Source of the DNA: Ruminococcaceae bacterium KH2T8
GTDB taxonomy: Bacteria > Bacillota > Clostridia > Saccharofermentanales > Saccharofermentanaceae
Length of the DNA stretch: 64,000 bases
Direction: 5' to 3'
Assembly: GCA_900111435.1 (NCBI GenBank)
Contig: FOIY01000004.1
Location: forward strand, 186,001-250,000
The notes beneath the pieces were generated by a model that did no database searches, was not told where the DNA came from, and saw only the letters and a list, made by a program, of their open reading frames with translations. Shown here piece by piece: positions 25,139 through 33,642 of the stretch. Positions within the stretch are counted from its first letter, which is position 1, and every line of letters begins with the position of its first letter. The translations under genes were made by a program, and so were the position numbers.

Positions 25139-26422
25139 ATGCTTTTATATATAGATCCCGGTACGGGAAGCATGCTCTTTACGATCCTTATCGGTATCGT
25201 CGGCTTCCTTGTTTACCTCTTTAAGGTCTTTTGGATCAAGCTCAAGTTCTTATTTACGAGCGGCAAGCAGAACAAGATGGAGGGCAACAAGATCCCCTAT
25301 CTTATCTTCGCCGAGGTAAAGCGCTACTGGGAAGTCTTTAAGCCCATCTGTGACGAGTTCGAGAAGAGGGGCATAGATGTTGTCTACTGGACATCTTCTC
25401 CTGACGATCCCGCTCTTGAGCAGAAGTATGAGCATGTAAAGTTCGAGTTCGTAGGCGAGGGAAATAAGGCTTTCGCTAAGCTCAACCTCGTTAATGCTTC
25501 CGTCGTCATCGCTACTACTCCGGGTCTTGAGGTCTATCAGTGGAAGAGGTCGAAGTTTGCTGATCACTATATCCACATCCTTCACATGCCTAACGACGTT
25601 GCGAGCTACAGGATGTTCGGTACGGACTATTTCGATTCCGTTCTCCTGTCGGGTGAATACCAGATCGATCAGATCAGGGAACTCGAGGAAAAGCGTAATC
25701 TTCCTTCGAAGGATCTTGCCCTTACGGGTATTCCTTATATGGACAATCTCATGATCAAGGCTCAGGCTGCAAAGCCTGAGAAGAGCGATAAGACCACGGT
25801 CCTCCTTGCTCCTTCCTGGGGTGAGAGTGCGATCTTCAGCCGCTACGGTTCAAAGATCATCACGGAGCTCGTGAAGACGGGTTATGACATAATTATCAGA
25901 CCCCATCCTCAGACTTTCGTATCCGAGAAAGAGATGATCGAGAAGATCATGAAGGAATATCCCGATAATGATCAGATCCGTTGGGACAGAAATCCCGATA
26001 ACTTCGATTCTCTCAATAAGGCAGATATCCTTATCTCCGATTTCTCGGGTGTATTCTTCGACTTTGCTCTCGTATTCGATAAGCCTATCATCTATGCCGA
26101 TACGTCATTTGATCCTATCTGCTACGACTACAGCTGGCTCGATGAAGAACCCTGGACATACTCGATCCTTCCTTATCTCGGTAAGCAGCTTACTGCCGAT
26201 AACATGGGTGACATCAAGTCCATAATCGACGATTGCCTTAACGACAATAAGTACAAAGAGGGAAGAGACAAGGCACGTGCCGAGACATGGGTGAACATCG
26301 GTCATGGTGCTGAAAAGACTGTCGACTTCATCGTGAACAAGTATAACGAGATCAATAAGAAGGCCGAAGCAGAAGAGAAGAAAGACAAAAAGGATAAGAA
26401 GGATAAGAAGTCCGAGTCTTAA
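25139..26422 (+). CDS. CDP-glycerol glycerophosphotransferase family (TagB/TagF-like)
   Basis: 427 residues. One or two hydrophobic segments near the N-terminus (~9-30) anchor it to the cytoplasmic face. The rest is a GT-B fold of the CDP-glycerol:poly(glycerophosphate) glycerophosphotransferase family: TTVLLAPSWGESAIFSRYG, IIIRPHPQTF, LNKADILISDFSGVFFDFALVFDKPIIYAD. The HP of RPHPQ and the DFS motif belong to the active site. It should add glycerophosphate to a wall or membrane polymer. The C-terminus is a lysine/aspartate-rich tail (KKDKKDKKDKKSES). Its stop overlaps that of the convergent YfcE gene. Confidence 0.87.
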   Translation: MLLYIDPGTGSMLFTILIGIVGFLVYLFKVFWIKLKFLFTSGKQNKMEGNKIPYLIFAEVKRYWEVFKPICDEFEKRGIDVVYWTSSPDDPALEQKYEHVKFEFVGEGNKAFAKLNLVNASVVIATTPGLEVYQWKRSKFADHYIHILHMPNDVASYRMFGTDYFDSVLLSGEYQIDQIRELEEKRNLPSKDLALTGIPYMDNLMIKAQAAKPEKSDKTTVLLAPSWGESAIFSRYGSKIITELVKTGYDIIIRPHPQTFVSEKEMIEKIMKEYPDNDQIRWDRNPDNFDSLNKADILISDFSGVFFDFALVFDKPIIYADTSFDPICYDYSWLDEEPWTYSILPYLGKQLTADNMGDIKSIIDDCLNDNKYKEGRDKARAETWVNIGHGAEKTVDFIVNKYNEINKKAEAEEKKDKKDKKDKKSES

Positions 26423-26913
26423 CGGATACTTTTTCTTTCGACCGAGACGGAACCGTCATCGCTTACGGTCATGATCGCATATTCAAAGCTTTTTAAGGCG
26501 CCGGGATTGATAAATAAGATCCCGGCTTCTCTTTCGCAGAAAAACATATGGGTATGACCGAATATAACAATGTTACAGCCCTGTTCCTCCGCTGCATATG
26601 AGAGGACGTCGGTCCCGGGTACCCCGTATCTGTTGCCGTGTGTCAGGAAGACCCTGTTGCCTCCCGCGATATCGAATACGTCGATCGGCCTCAGTCTTTG
26701 CGCTGCGGGATTATAGGAATCACAATTGCCCGACACGGCATGTATCGGGCAGTCGTTCATGTAGTTTCTGTATACGAGGTCGGCAATTACGTCGGGATCG
26801 AGCTCGAGATCTCCCGCTATGATAAGACCGTCTGCATCCTGCTCATCCGCGAGCAGCTGCTTCAGGTTCTCGGATCTTCCGTGGATGTCGGAGCAGATGA
26901 TGTATTTTCTCAT
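26419..26913 (-). CDS. yfcE: YfcE/MJ0936-family metallophosphodiesterase
   Basis: 164 residues, the usual length. The calcineurin-like motifs are complete: SDIHGR (8-13), GDLE, SGNCD (GNHD equivalent), and THGNRYG plus GHTHMFFC at the end. These bind two metal ions. YfcE-type enzymes hydrolyse phosphodiesters; the natural substrate is often unknown. The ATG overlaps the stop of the upstream sensor-GGDEF gene (ATGA-type, 4 nt), so the two are translationally coupled; a role in cyclic nucleotide turnover is possible but only inferred. The stop TAA overlaps the convergent gene's TAA in TTAA. Confidence 0.87.
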   Translation of the reverse strand: MRKYIICSDIHGRSENLKQLLADEQDADGLIIAGDLELDPDVIADLVYRNYMNDCPIHAVSGNCDSYNPAAQRLRPIDVFDIAGGNRVFLTHGNRYGVPGTDVLSYAAEEQGCNIVIFGHTHMFFCEREAGILFINPGALKSFEYAIMTVSDDGSVSVERKSIR

Positions 26914-28763
26914 CGGGGAGCTTCACCTCTGCCGGCCTTCTTTGTCTTCTTCTCAAGATACATAGCCTTATCAGCCTTGTTCATACATTCCATGAGCATG
27001 CTCCATTCGCTGACCTCGCACGTACCGATGCTGGCGCTCAGGACATATTCGGCATCGAGTACTTCGTTGGCGTTCTTGATCTCGGTTCTCAGGGTTCTGA
27101 TGAACTGCCCGACTCTGCCGGGATTATCGATGACAAGTACGGCCTCGAATTCGTCGCCGCCCATCCTTGCTACGAACTCATTGGGATCCAATGCCTTCTT
27201 GATGCACTCGGCGATACCCGTGATAGCCTTATCGCCCTCGGAGTGTCCGAACGTATCGTTGATGTACTTGAGGCCGTCCATATCGATGCTCGCAACTGCA
27301 ATACCGTATTTGTTCTTGCTGCTGGAGTCGAACAAGGCGGAGATCTTCTGGTCAAAGCCTCGTCTGTTATAAAGACCCGTGAGAGCATCCTTGACGTAGA
27401 GATCCATGATATCCTCGACCTCGAAGAGCTTATTGTACATCGCGATCCTGTTGAGCGCCTGACCGAAGATGACCATTACGAGTTCGATCTTTTCGTCGAT
27501 GAATTCATCTGCTTTCGGATCGAATTCGCATACGCAGTAACCGTAGACTTCATTTCGGTAGTGGATCGGAAGGTAGATCGTAACGGACGAATCGCCTGCC
27601 TTGCCACCGAATCCTTCGGGAAGGAGCCTGTTGCTCGGGAACGGTATGCTGTCGACCTTGGGCTCTTTGTTATCAAGATAATATCCGCCGAGTTCGCGGT
27701 CGTTCTCTCTGTGTCTGCAGAGGTAACAGGAACGGAATACCTCAAGGCTCTTAAGATAGTTCAAAGTGATCTCAAAACACTTATCCACTGAAAGGGCATC
27801 CTCGTAATCCATGCTTATGAGAACGAATTCCCTGGACTTATCGAGATTCGTCTTCTTGATGATCTCGAGCTGTCTGAAGGCTTCCTGGATATCGTTCCCT
27901 TCATCGGATTTGCCGGTGCTCTCCCTTTCGATCAGGGTACCGGGAACGTTGATGTAGAAATCGACGTCCTTGCCCGAAAGTATCTTCTCGAGCGAATCGA
28001 TAGCCGAATCCGCGAGCGTTGTCTCCGAGATCTCCGATGTCGTAAGTGACGGGATGTGTACGGCCGAGGATTCCATGTTGTCGACACCCGTGATCATGGT
28101 GTCTTTCGGGATGCTGTAGCCCCTGAGGATAAGTTCGTCCATCAGGGCGATGGCCATATAGTCGTTCGAACAGATGATCGCCTTGGGGAGCGTTCCGTCG
28201 GGACGGATATAGAAATCAGCCTGCTGGGGACCCTGATCGATCCAGTAATTGCCGTGGAATATAAGATTTTCGCTGACCTTTCGGCCTGCTTCCTTCATGG
28301 CGTCCTCAAATCCCGCACGTCTCTCGGCGGAGTCGAGAAGATCGTCACGACCGGTCACGAATCCGATATCGTCGCCCTCGACCTTGCTGAGTACCAAAGC
28401 CGTGATATCGTGCATTATCTGTCTGTTATCGGGGACGATATTATAGAATCCCGCTTCATCTGACCTGAGGCTGATGATGGGAGGGAGGTCATCGGCGGTG
28501 CTGAGCCTGTCGATCAGCTCCTTGTTCATACCGAAATGATTAAGGGTATCCGCACAGAGGATGATACCGTCATAATCCTTAAGGGGAGGGATATTAAGGA
28601 TGCTCTTAAGACCCTCAACGTGGAGAGGGTTCTCCGTCGGAACCGAACAGTTTCCGAAAATATCGAGGGAATGTCCTCTTTCCCAGGCCTTCTTCTTGAG
28701 CTCTATTATTATCGCAGCAGAATAGTCACGGTACATGTCACCGATAAAAGCGCATATCTTCAT
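26910..28763 (-). CDS. LacI-type sugar sensor-GGDEF diguanylate cyclase, copy 2
   Basis: 617 residues, paralogous to the protein at 21585 over its whole length (same MKICAFIGDMYRDYS-type start). Sensor domain 1-~285 (DIGFVTGRDDLLDSAERRAGFEDAM, KAIICSNDYMAIALMDELILRGYSIPKDTMITGVDN), linker ~290-445, GGDEF domain with intact GGDEF at 535-539. No HTH, signal peptide or membrane helix. It likely makes c-di-GMP in response to a sugar or sugar derivative. Its stop overlaps the start of the metallophosphodiesterase gene. It is divergent from the xylulokinase operon. Confidence 0.85.
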   Translation of the reverse strand: MKICAFIGDMYRDYSAAIIIELKKKAWERGHSLDIFGNCSVPTENPLHVEGLKSILNIPPLKDYDGIILCADTLNHFGMNKELIDRLSTADDLPPIISLRSDEAGFYNIVPDNRQIMHDITALVLSKVEGDDIGFVTGRDDLLDSAERRAGFEDAMKEAGRKVSENLIFHGNYWIDQGPQQADFYIRPDGTLPKAIICSNDYMAIALMDELILRGYSIPKDTMITGVDNMESSAVHIPSLTTSEISETTLADSAIDSLEKILSGKDVDFYINVPGTLIERESTGKSDEGNDIQEAFRQLEIIKKTNLDKSREFVLISMDYEDALSVDKCFEITLNYLKSLEVFRSCYLCRHRENDRELGGYYLDNKEPKVDSIPFPSNRLLPEGFGGKAGDSSVTIYLPIHYRNEVYGYCVCEFDPKADEFIDEKIELVMVIFGQALNRIAMYNKLFEVEDIMDLYVKDALTGLYNRRGFDQKISALFDSSSKNKYGIAVASIDMDGLKYINDTFGHSEGDKAITGIAECIKKALDPNEFVARMGGDEFEAVLVIDNPGRVGQFIRTLRTEIKNANEVLDAEYVLSASIGTCEVSEWSMLMECMNKADKAMYLEKKTKKAGRGEAPR

Positions 28764-29122
28764 ATCCCGTTACCTCCCGTGTAAGTTATCGCATATTTGC
28801 ATTATATATAAGTATGTTTAATAAATTATGACTAAAGTTTAAAAAATACTGATAAGCGTGCGCTCTCTGTGAAATAGCAATATTTGTCAAGGAATTTGAC
28901 AATAGATCAAAAAGTGCGTGAAATTTGCGGAAAGTCTGAAAAATAAGGGAAAATCGGTGATTTCATGGCGAAAATGTCCGATTAATGTGACAGCAAGATT
29001 TGCACAATTTAGGCATCTTGTATAAAATGTTATATTGAAAATATCCAAAATTGGGCATCGAAAACTCCCTTTTTCTTGGATAATATGTCGGTGTGAATAC
29101 AATAGGATAAAACGGAGGAATT
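28764..29122. other. AT-rich divergent regulatory region before xylB
   Basis: 359 bp without a gene. It holds an inverted repeat TTGTCAA-GGAAT-TTGACAA (28884-28902), the motif AGCAAGATTTG (28993-29002), a promoter at 29000-29028, and in the leader a stem TATCCAA (29042-29048)/TTGGATA (29076-29082). The xylB ribosome binding site GGAGG is just before 29123. Promoters for the minus-strand sensor gene must also lie here but none is clear. Confidence 0.5.
29000..29028 (+). promoter_or_regulatory. Candidate promoter of the xylB operon
   Basis: TTGCAC (29000-29005), 17-bp spacer, TAAAAT (29023-29028). The -35 overlaps the GCAAGATTTG motif that is also found before the sugar-binding-protein gene. 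Confidence 0.5.
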
Positions 29123-30610
29123 ATGAGATACATTGGCGTTGACCTCGGTACTTCAGCGGTTAAGCTCCTGCTCATGACGGGCGAAGGCGAGATCCTTAAG
29201 ATCGTATCGAGAGAGTATCCGGTCAGTTTCCCCAAGAACGGCTGGTCCGAGCAGGACCCCGAAGATTGGTACAAGCAGACAGTAGACGGAATCAAAGAGT
29301 TGGTAGCATCCACAGGTGACGGCGAGATCGCGGGTATTTCCGTGGCAGGTCAGATGCACGGTCTGGTAACATTGGACAGCGATGATAAGGTCATCAGAAA
29401 GGCTATCCTCTGGAACGACGGAAGATCCCAGGAGGAATCCGACTGGCTCAACACCGAGATCAGCAAGAGAAAGCTCACGGAGCTTACGGGTAATATTTCT
29501 TATGCGGGCTTTACGGCTCCCAAGATCCTCTGGATGAAGAAGAACGAACCCGAGAACTTCAGCAGGATCAGCAAGATCATGCTTCCCAAGGATTATCTTA
29601 CATATATGTTTACGGGCGTATGTGCTTCGGATCCTTCCGATGCATCAGGAACGCTCTTCTATGATGTAAAGAACAGATGCTGGTCCAAGGAGATGTGCGA
29701 CATCCTGGGCATCACCGAAGCTCAGCTTCCCAAGGTATACGAAAGCTACGAGAAGGTAGGCGAGGTTAAGCCTGAGCTCTGCAAGGAACTCGGTATCACG
29801 AGCACATGTATCGTAGCGGCAGGTGCTGGCGATAACGCAGGCGCTGCAGTAGGTATGGGTATCGTAGGAGAAGGCAAGTGCAATATCTCCCTCGGTACAT
29901 CCGGTACGGTATTTATCAGCTCGAATTCCTTCAGCGAGGACTTCGAGAATCACCTTCATTCATTTGCTCACTCTGACGGAGCATATCATGTAATGGGTTG
30001 TATCCTGAGTGCCGCTTCCTGTAACAAGTGGTGGCTCGAGGAGATCTGCGAGACTAACGATTACGGCAGAGAAGGCGGACTTATCAAGGAAGAGAACCTC
30101 GGTAAGAACAGGATCTATTTCCTTCCTTACCTTATGGGTGAAAGATCCCCTATCAATGATACAGACGCAAGATCCGCATTCGTAGGCATGAGCATGGATA
30201 CCACAAGAGGTGAGATGACTCAGGCTGTTTACGAGGGCGTATCCTTCGCACTCCGTGATTGCCTTGAGGCAGCTAAGGAGATGGGTATCAACGTAACAGA
30301 GTCCTGCGTATGCGGCGGCGGCTCCAAGAGTAAGATCTGGCTCAAGATCCTTTCCGATATCCTCGGCATCAGGCTCAGCCAGACAGATAATACCGAGGGT
30401 CCTTCTTTCGGTGCGGCTATACTTGCAAGTGTTGCAAACGGTGAATATGCAAGCGTAAGTGAGGCTTGCTCCAAGCTCATCAAGGTAACTCAGAGTGTCG
30501 ATCCCGACGCCGAGCAGGTAAAGCTCTATGAAGAGAGATATCAGGAATATAAGAAGATCTATCCTGCTCTCAAAGAAACATATGCGTTTATCGCCGGAAG
30601 GAGAGACTAA
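29123..30610 (+). CDS. xylB: Xylulokinase
   Basis: 495 residues, FGGY kinase family, typical length. The N-terminal ATP/sugar motif is YIGVDLGTSAVKLLLM (3-18), then SVAGQMHGLV and ILWNDGRSQEE, which bind xylulose, and the C-terminal GTSGTVF and CVCGGGSKSKIWLKILSDILG motifs. It phosphorylates D-xylulose to xylulose 5-phosphate in the cytoplasm. GGAGGAATT before ATG is a strong ribosome binding site. The stop overlaps the start of the DUF4867 gene (TAATG). Next genes supply the isomerase and transketolase of the same pathway. Confidence 0.93.
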   Translation: MRYIGVDLGTSAVKLLLMTGEGEILKIVSREYPVSFPKNGWSEQDPEDWYKQTVDGIKELVASTGDGEIAGISVAGQMHGLVTLDSDDKVIRKAILWNDGRSQEESDWLNTEISKRKLTELTGNISYAGFTAPKILWMKKNEPENFSRISKIMLPKDYLTYMFTGVCASDPSDASGTLFYDVKNRCWSKEMCDILGITEAQLPKVYESYEKVGEVKPELCKELGITSTCIVAAGAGDNAGAAVGMGIVGEGKCNISLGTSGTVFISSNSFSEDFENHLHSFAHSDGAYHVMGCILSAASCNKWWLEEICETNDYGREGGLIKEENLGKNRIYFLPYLMGERSPINDTDARSAFVGMSMDTTRGEMTQAVYEGVSFALRDCLEAAKEMGINVTESCVCGGGSKSKIWLKILSDILGIRLSQTDNTEGPSFGAAILASVANGEYASVSEACSKLIKVTQSVDPDAEQVKLYEERYQEYKKIYPALKETYAFIAGRRD

Positions 30611-31248
30611 TGGAAATCATCAATGCTGAAGACAAGCGTTTCAGAAATTACGGAAGGCTTATCACAGAGGTAAATTTCGCTCCCATCGTTGAAGCAATGG
30701 AATCAATGCCTATCCCCGAGAATGTAGTATACGAGCCCGGTCTCGCATCTCTCGAGTCCACATCCGCTTACAGCAGGATCAGAGAGATCTGTTACGGTGA
30801 GACAGATATCCAGATCGGTCACTGCAGCGGTAAGAATACACTTCTCAATGCTCTCGAGTATCACAGAAGCTCTGAGATCAACGTATTTGCTACTGACGCT
30901 ATCCTCCTTCTCGGTAAGAGAGAGGATATCGAAGAGGATAATACATATGACACATCCAAGGTCGTTGCTTTCTACTTCAAGAAGGGCATGGCTGCGGAGA
31001 TCTATGCAAACACTCTTCACTACGCACCCTGCTCCGCTAATCCCGAGGGCTTCAAGGTTGCAGTAGTTCTCCCCAAGGGCACTAATACAGAGCTTAGAGC
31101 AGAGCATGCTCCCGTTGCTGTAGGAAACAGCAATGAGGACTCTCTCATCACAGCTGTTAATAAGTGGCTCATCGCTCATCCCGATGCTGCAGGTGAAGCA
31201 GGTCATTTCATGGGACTTAAGGGCGAGAACATCGACATCAGTAAGTAA
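30610..31248 (+). CDS. DUF4867-family protein of the pentose operon
   Basis: 212 residues; I recognise it as DUF4867, a small cupin-like family usually found with sugar kinases and isomerases in Clostridia. Features: YEPGLASLESTSAYSRIREICYGETDIQIGHCSGKNTLLNALEYHRSSEINVF, then ILLLGKREDI and HYAPC near 135-145, where His and Cys residues resemble a cupin metal site. Start ATG overlaps the xylB stop by one base, and the isomerase gene follows after 35 nt. The function is unproven; a role in sugar anomer or isomer handling before xylulokinase is inferred from place only. Confidence 0.75.
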   Translation: MEIINAEDKRFRNYGRLITEVNFAPIVEAMESMPIPENVVYEPGLASLESTSAYSRIREICYGETDIQIGHCSGKNTLLNALEYHRSSEINVFATDAILLLGKREDIEEDNTYDTSKVVAFYFKKGMAAEIYANTLHYAPCSANPEGFKVAVVLPKGTNTELRAEHAPVAVGNSNEDSLITAVNKWLIAHPDAAGEAGHFMGLKGENIDISK

Positions 31249-31283
31249 TCAAAATACCTATGGCATTATAAGGAGGAATCAAA

Positions 31284-32768
31284 ATGTTTAATGCACCCAA
31301 GGCAAAGATCGGTATCGTAGCTGTAAGCCGTGACTGTTTCCCGGAGTCACTCTCCGTTAACAGAAGAAAGGCACTTATCGACGCTTACACAAAGAAGTAC
31401 GGCGCAGATGATATCTATGAGTGCCCTATTTGTATCGTAGAGTCAGAGATCCACATGAAGCAGGCTCTTGCAGACGTTCAGGCTGCAGGTTGTAATGCTC
31501 TTTGCGTATATCTCGGTAACTTCGGACCCGAGATCTCCGAGACAATGCTCGCTCAGCAGTTCGACGGTCCCGTTATGTTCTGCGCAGCAGCTGAGGAGAC
31601 ACAGAATGACCTTATCGGCGGCAGAGGCGATGCTTACTGCGGTATGCTCAACGCTTCTTACAACCTTAAGATCCGTGGCGTAAAGGCTTACATCCCCGAG
31701 TATCCCGTTGGTGATGCAGAGGATTGCGCTGACATGATCAAGGAATTCGTTCCTATCGCAAGAGCTCTTTACGCTCTTAAGAACCTTAAGATCATTTCTT
31801 TCGGTCCCCGTCCTCAGAACTTCTTCGCTTGTAACGCTCCTATCGAGCCCCTTTACAGAATGGGTGTAGAGATCGAGGAGAACTCCGAGCTTGATCTTTT
31901 CGAGTCCTTCAAGAACCACGAGGGTGACGAGAGAATCCCTGCTAAGATCAAGGAAATGGAAGAGGAGCTTGGTGCAGGCAACAAGAAGCCCGAGATCCTC
32001 GGCAAGCTTGCTCAGTACGAGCTTACACTCCTTGACTGGATCGAGGCTCACAAGGGTTCCAAGCAGTTTGTTGCTATCGCAGGTAAGTGCTGGCCCGCAT
32101 TCCAGACACAGTTCAAGTTCGTTCCCTGCTATGTAAACTCCAGACTTACAGGTATGGGTATCCCCGTATCTTGTGAGGTTGATATCTACGGTGCTCTTTC
32201 CGAGTACATCGGTTACTGCGTATCCGAGGATATCGTTACACTTCTCGATATCAACAACTCCGTACCTAAGGATATGTACGAAGAGTCCATCAAGGGCAAG
32301 TTCGACTACAAGCACACAGATACATTCATGGGCTTCCACTGTGGTAACACATGCTCCAAGAAGCTTGCTGCATGCGAGATGAAGAACCAGATGATCATGG
32401 CTAGAGCACTTCCCGTTGAGGTTACAAACGGTACTCTCGAGGGTGATATCGCTCCCGGTGACATCACATTCTTCAGACTTCAGTCTACATCTGATGCTCA
32501 GATCAGAGCTTACGTTGCAGAGGGTGAGGTTCTCCCTGTTGCTACTAAGTCCTTCGGTGGTATCGGTGTATTCGCTATCCCTGAGATGGGCAGATTCTAC
32601 CGTCACGTTCTTATCCAGAACAACTTCCCTCACCACGGTGCCGTTGCTTTCGGTCACTTCGGAAAGGCTCTTTACGAAGTATTCAAGTACCTCGGCCTCG
32701 AGGGCACAGATCTCGGATTCGCACGTAAGGCAGGAGACCTTTATCCTTCCGAGAATCCCTTTGCTTGA
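31284..32768 (+). CDS. L-fucose/L-arabinose isomerase-fold sugar isomerase
   Basis: 494 residues of the fucose isomerase superfamily, typical length. N-terminal Rossmann-like part (KIGIVAVSRDCFPESLSVNRRKALIDAY), central conserved GKCWPAFQTQF and SCEVDIYGALSEYIGY (metal-binding Glu and Asp), and late FMGFHCGNTCSKKL (metal-binding His). These enzymes interconvert an aldose and a ketose using Mn2+. Placement with xylulokinase and transketolase, and lack of a classical xylA in the window, suggest that the substrate is D-xylose or L-arabinose; this is inference. Ribosome binding site AAGGAGGAAT. Confidence 0.85.
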   Translation: MFNAPKAKIGIVAVSRDCFPESLSVNRRKALIDAYTKKYGADDIYECPICIVESEIHMKQALADVQAAGCNALCVYLGNFGPEISETMLAQQFDGPVMFCAAAEETQNDLIGGRGDAYCGMLNASYNLKIRGVKAYIPEYPVGDAEDCADMIKEFVPIARALYALKNLKIISFGPRPQNFFACNAPIEPLYRMGVEIEENSELDLFESFKNHEGDERIPAKIKEMEEELGAGNKKPEILGKLAQYELTLLDWIEAHKGSKQFVAIAGKCWPAFQTQFKFVPCYVNSRLTGMGIPVSCEVDIYGALSEYIGYCVSEDIVTLLDINNSVPKDMYEESIKGKFDYKHTDTFMGFHCGNTCSKKLAACEMKNQMIMARALPVEVTNGTLEGDIAPGDITFFRLQSTSDAQIRAYVAEGEVLPVATKSFGGIGVFAIPEMGRFYRHVLIQNNFPHHGAVAFGHFGKALYEVFKYLGLEGTDLGFARKAGDLYPSENPFA

Positions 32769-32804
32769 TCGGATATAAAACTAAAGTAACAGAAGGAATT
32801 AACA

Positions 32805-33623
32805 ATGACTGACATTGAACTTAAAGCAACCGCGGCTAAGGTCCGCGAAGGAATTGTTACGGCAGTGTTCAGCGCCGCTTCGGGTCACCCGGGCGGATCG
32901 CTGTCCGCAGCTGACATGTACACATATCTCTTCTTCGAGGAGATGAACATCGACCCCAAGAATCCTAAGGATCCCAAGCGTGACAGATTCGTTCTTTCCA
33001 AGGGACACACATCTCCCGGATACTATTCTGCTCTCGCTAACAGAGGTTTCTTCCCCGTAGAGGATCTTAAGACTTTCAGAAAGCTCGGTTCATATCTTCA
33101 GGGTCACCCCTGCATGAACGAGACTCCCGGCGTAGACATGAGCTCCGGTTCACTCGGCCAGGGTCTTTCCGCTGCAACGGGTATGGCTCTCGCAGGAAAG
33201 CTCAAGGGTGAGGATTACAGAGTTTATACTCTCCTTGGTGACGGTGAGATCCAGGAAGGTCAGATCTGGGAAGCATCAATGTTCGCCGGTGCACACAACC
33301 TTGATAACCTCTGCGTTATCGTTGATAACAATGACCTTCAGATCGACGGTCGTGTAGCTGATGTATGTAACATCTATCCTATCGACAAGAAGTTCGAAGC
33401 ATTCAACTTCAACGTTATCAACATCGACGGTCATGATTTTGCTCAGATCAGAGATGCTTTGAATAAGGCTCGTGAGACAAAGGGCAAGCCCACTGCTATC
33501 ATCATGAAGACCACTAAGGGTAAGGGTGTTTCCTTCATGGAAGACAACGCAGGATGGCATGGTAAGGCTCCTAATGCCGAAGAGTATGAGAAAGCGATCG
33601 CTGAGATCAGATCAGCAATCTGA
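32805..33623 (+). CDS. tktA: Transketolase, N-terminal subunit
   Basis: 272 residues, the thiamine-diphosphate-binding half of a split transketolase, as usual in Clostridia and archaea. Motifs: SGHPGGSLSAADMYTYLFF (~26-44), FVLSKGHTSPGYYSAL, and GDGEIQEGQIWEA...VDNNDLQIDG, the ThDP/metal GDG-N motif. It works with the protein encoded directly downstream (19 nt gap) to move two-carbon units from xylulose 5-phosphate in the pentose phosphate pathway. The start has AGAAGGAATTAAC before it. Confidence 0.93.
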   Translation: MTDIELKATAAKVREGIVTAVFSAASGHPGGSLSAADMYTYLFFEEMNIDPKNPKDPKRDRFVLSKGHTSPGYYSALANRGFFPVEDLKTFRKLGSYLQGHPCMNETPGVDMSSGSLGQGLSAATGMALAGKLKGEDYRVYTLLGDGEIQEGQIWEASMFAGAHNLDNLCVIVDNNDLQIDGRVADVCNIYPIDKKFEAFNFNVINIDGHDFAQIRDALNKARETKGKPTAIIMKTTKGKGVSFMEDNAGWHGKAPNAEEYEKAIAEIRSAI

Positions 33624-33642
33624 GTGGAGGAGTTAGACCAAC

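Noticed and set aside
31443-32657. 404-codon open frame on the minus strand
   Set aside because: Antisense to the isomerase gene 31284-32768; the translated product is featureless and has no ribosome binding site.
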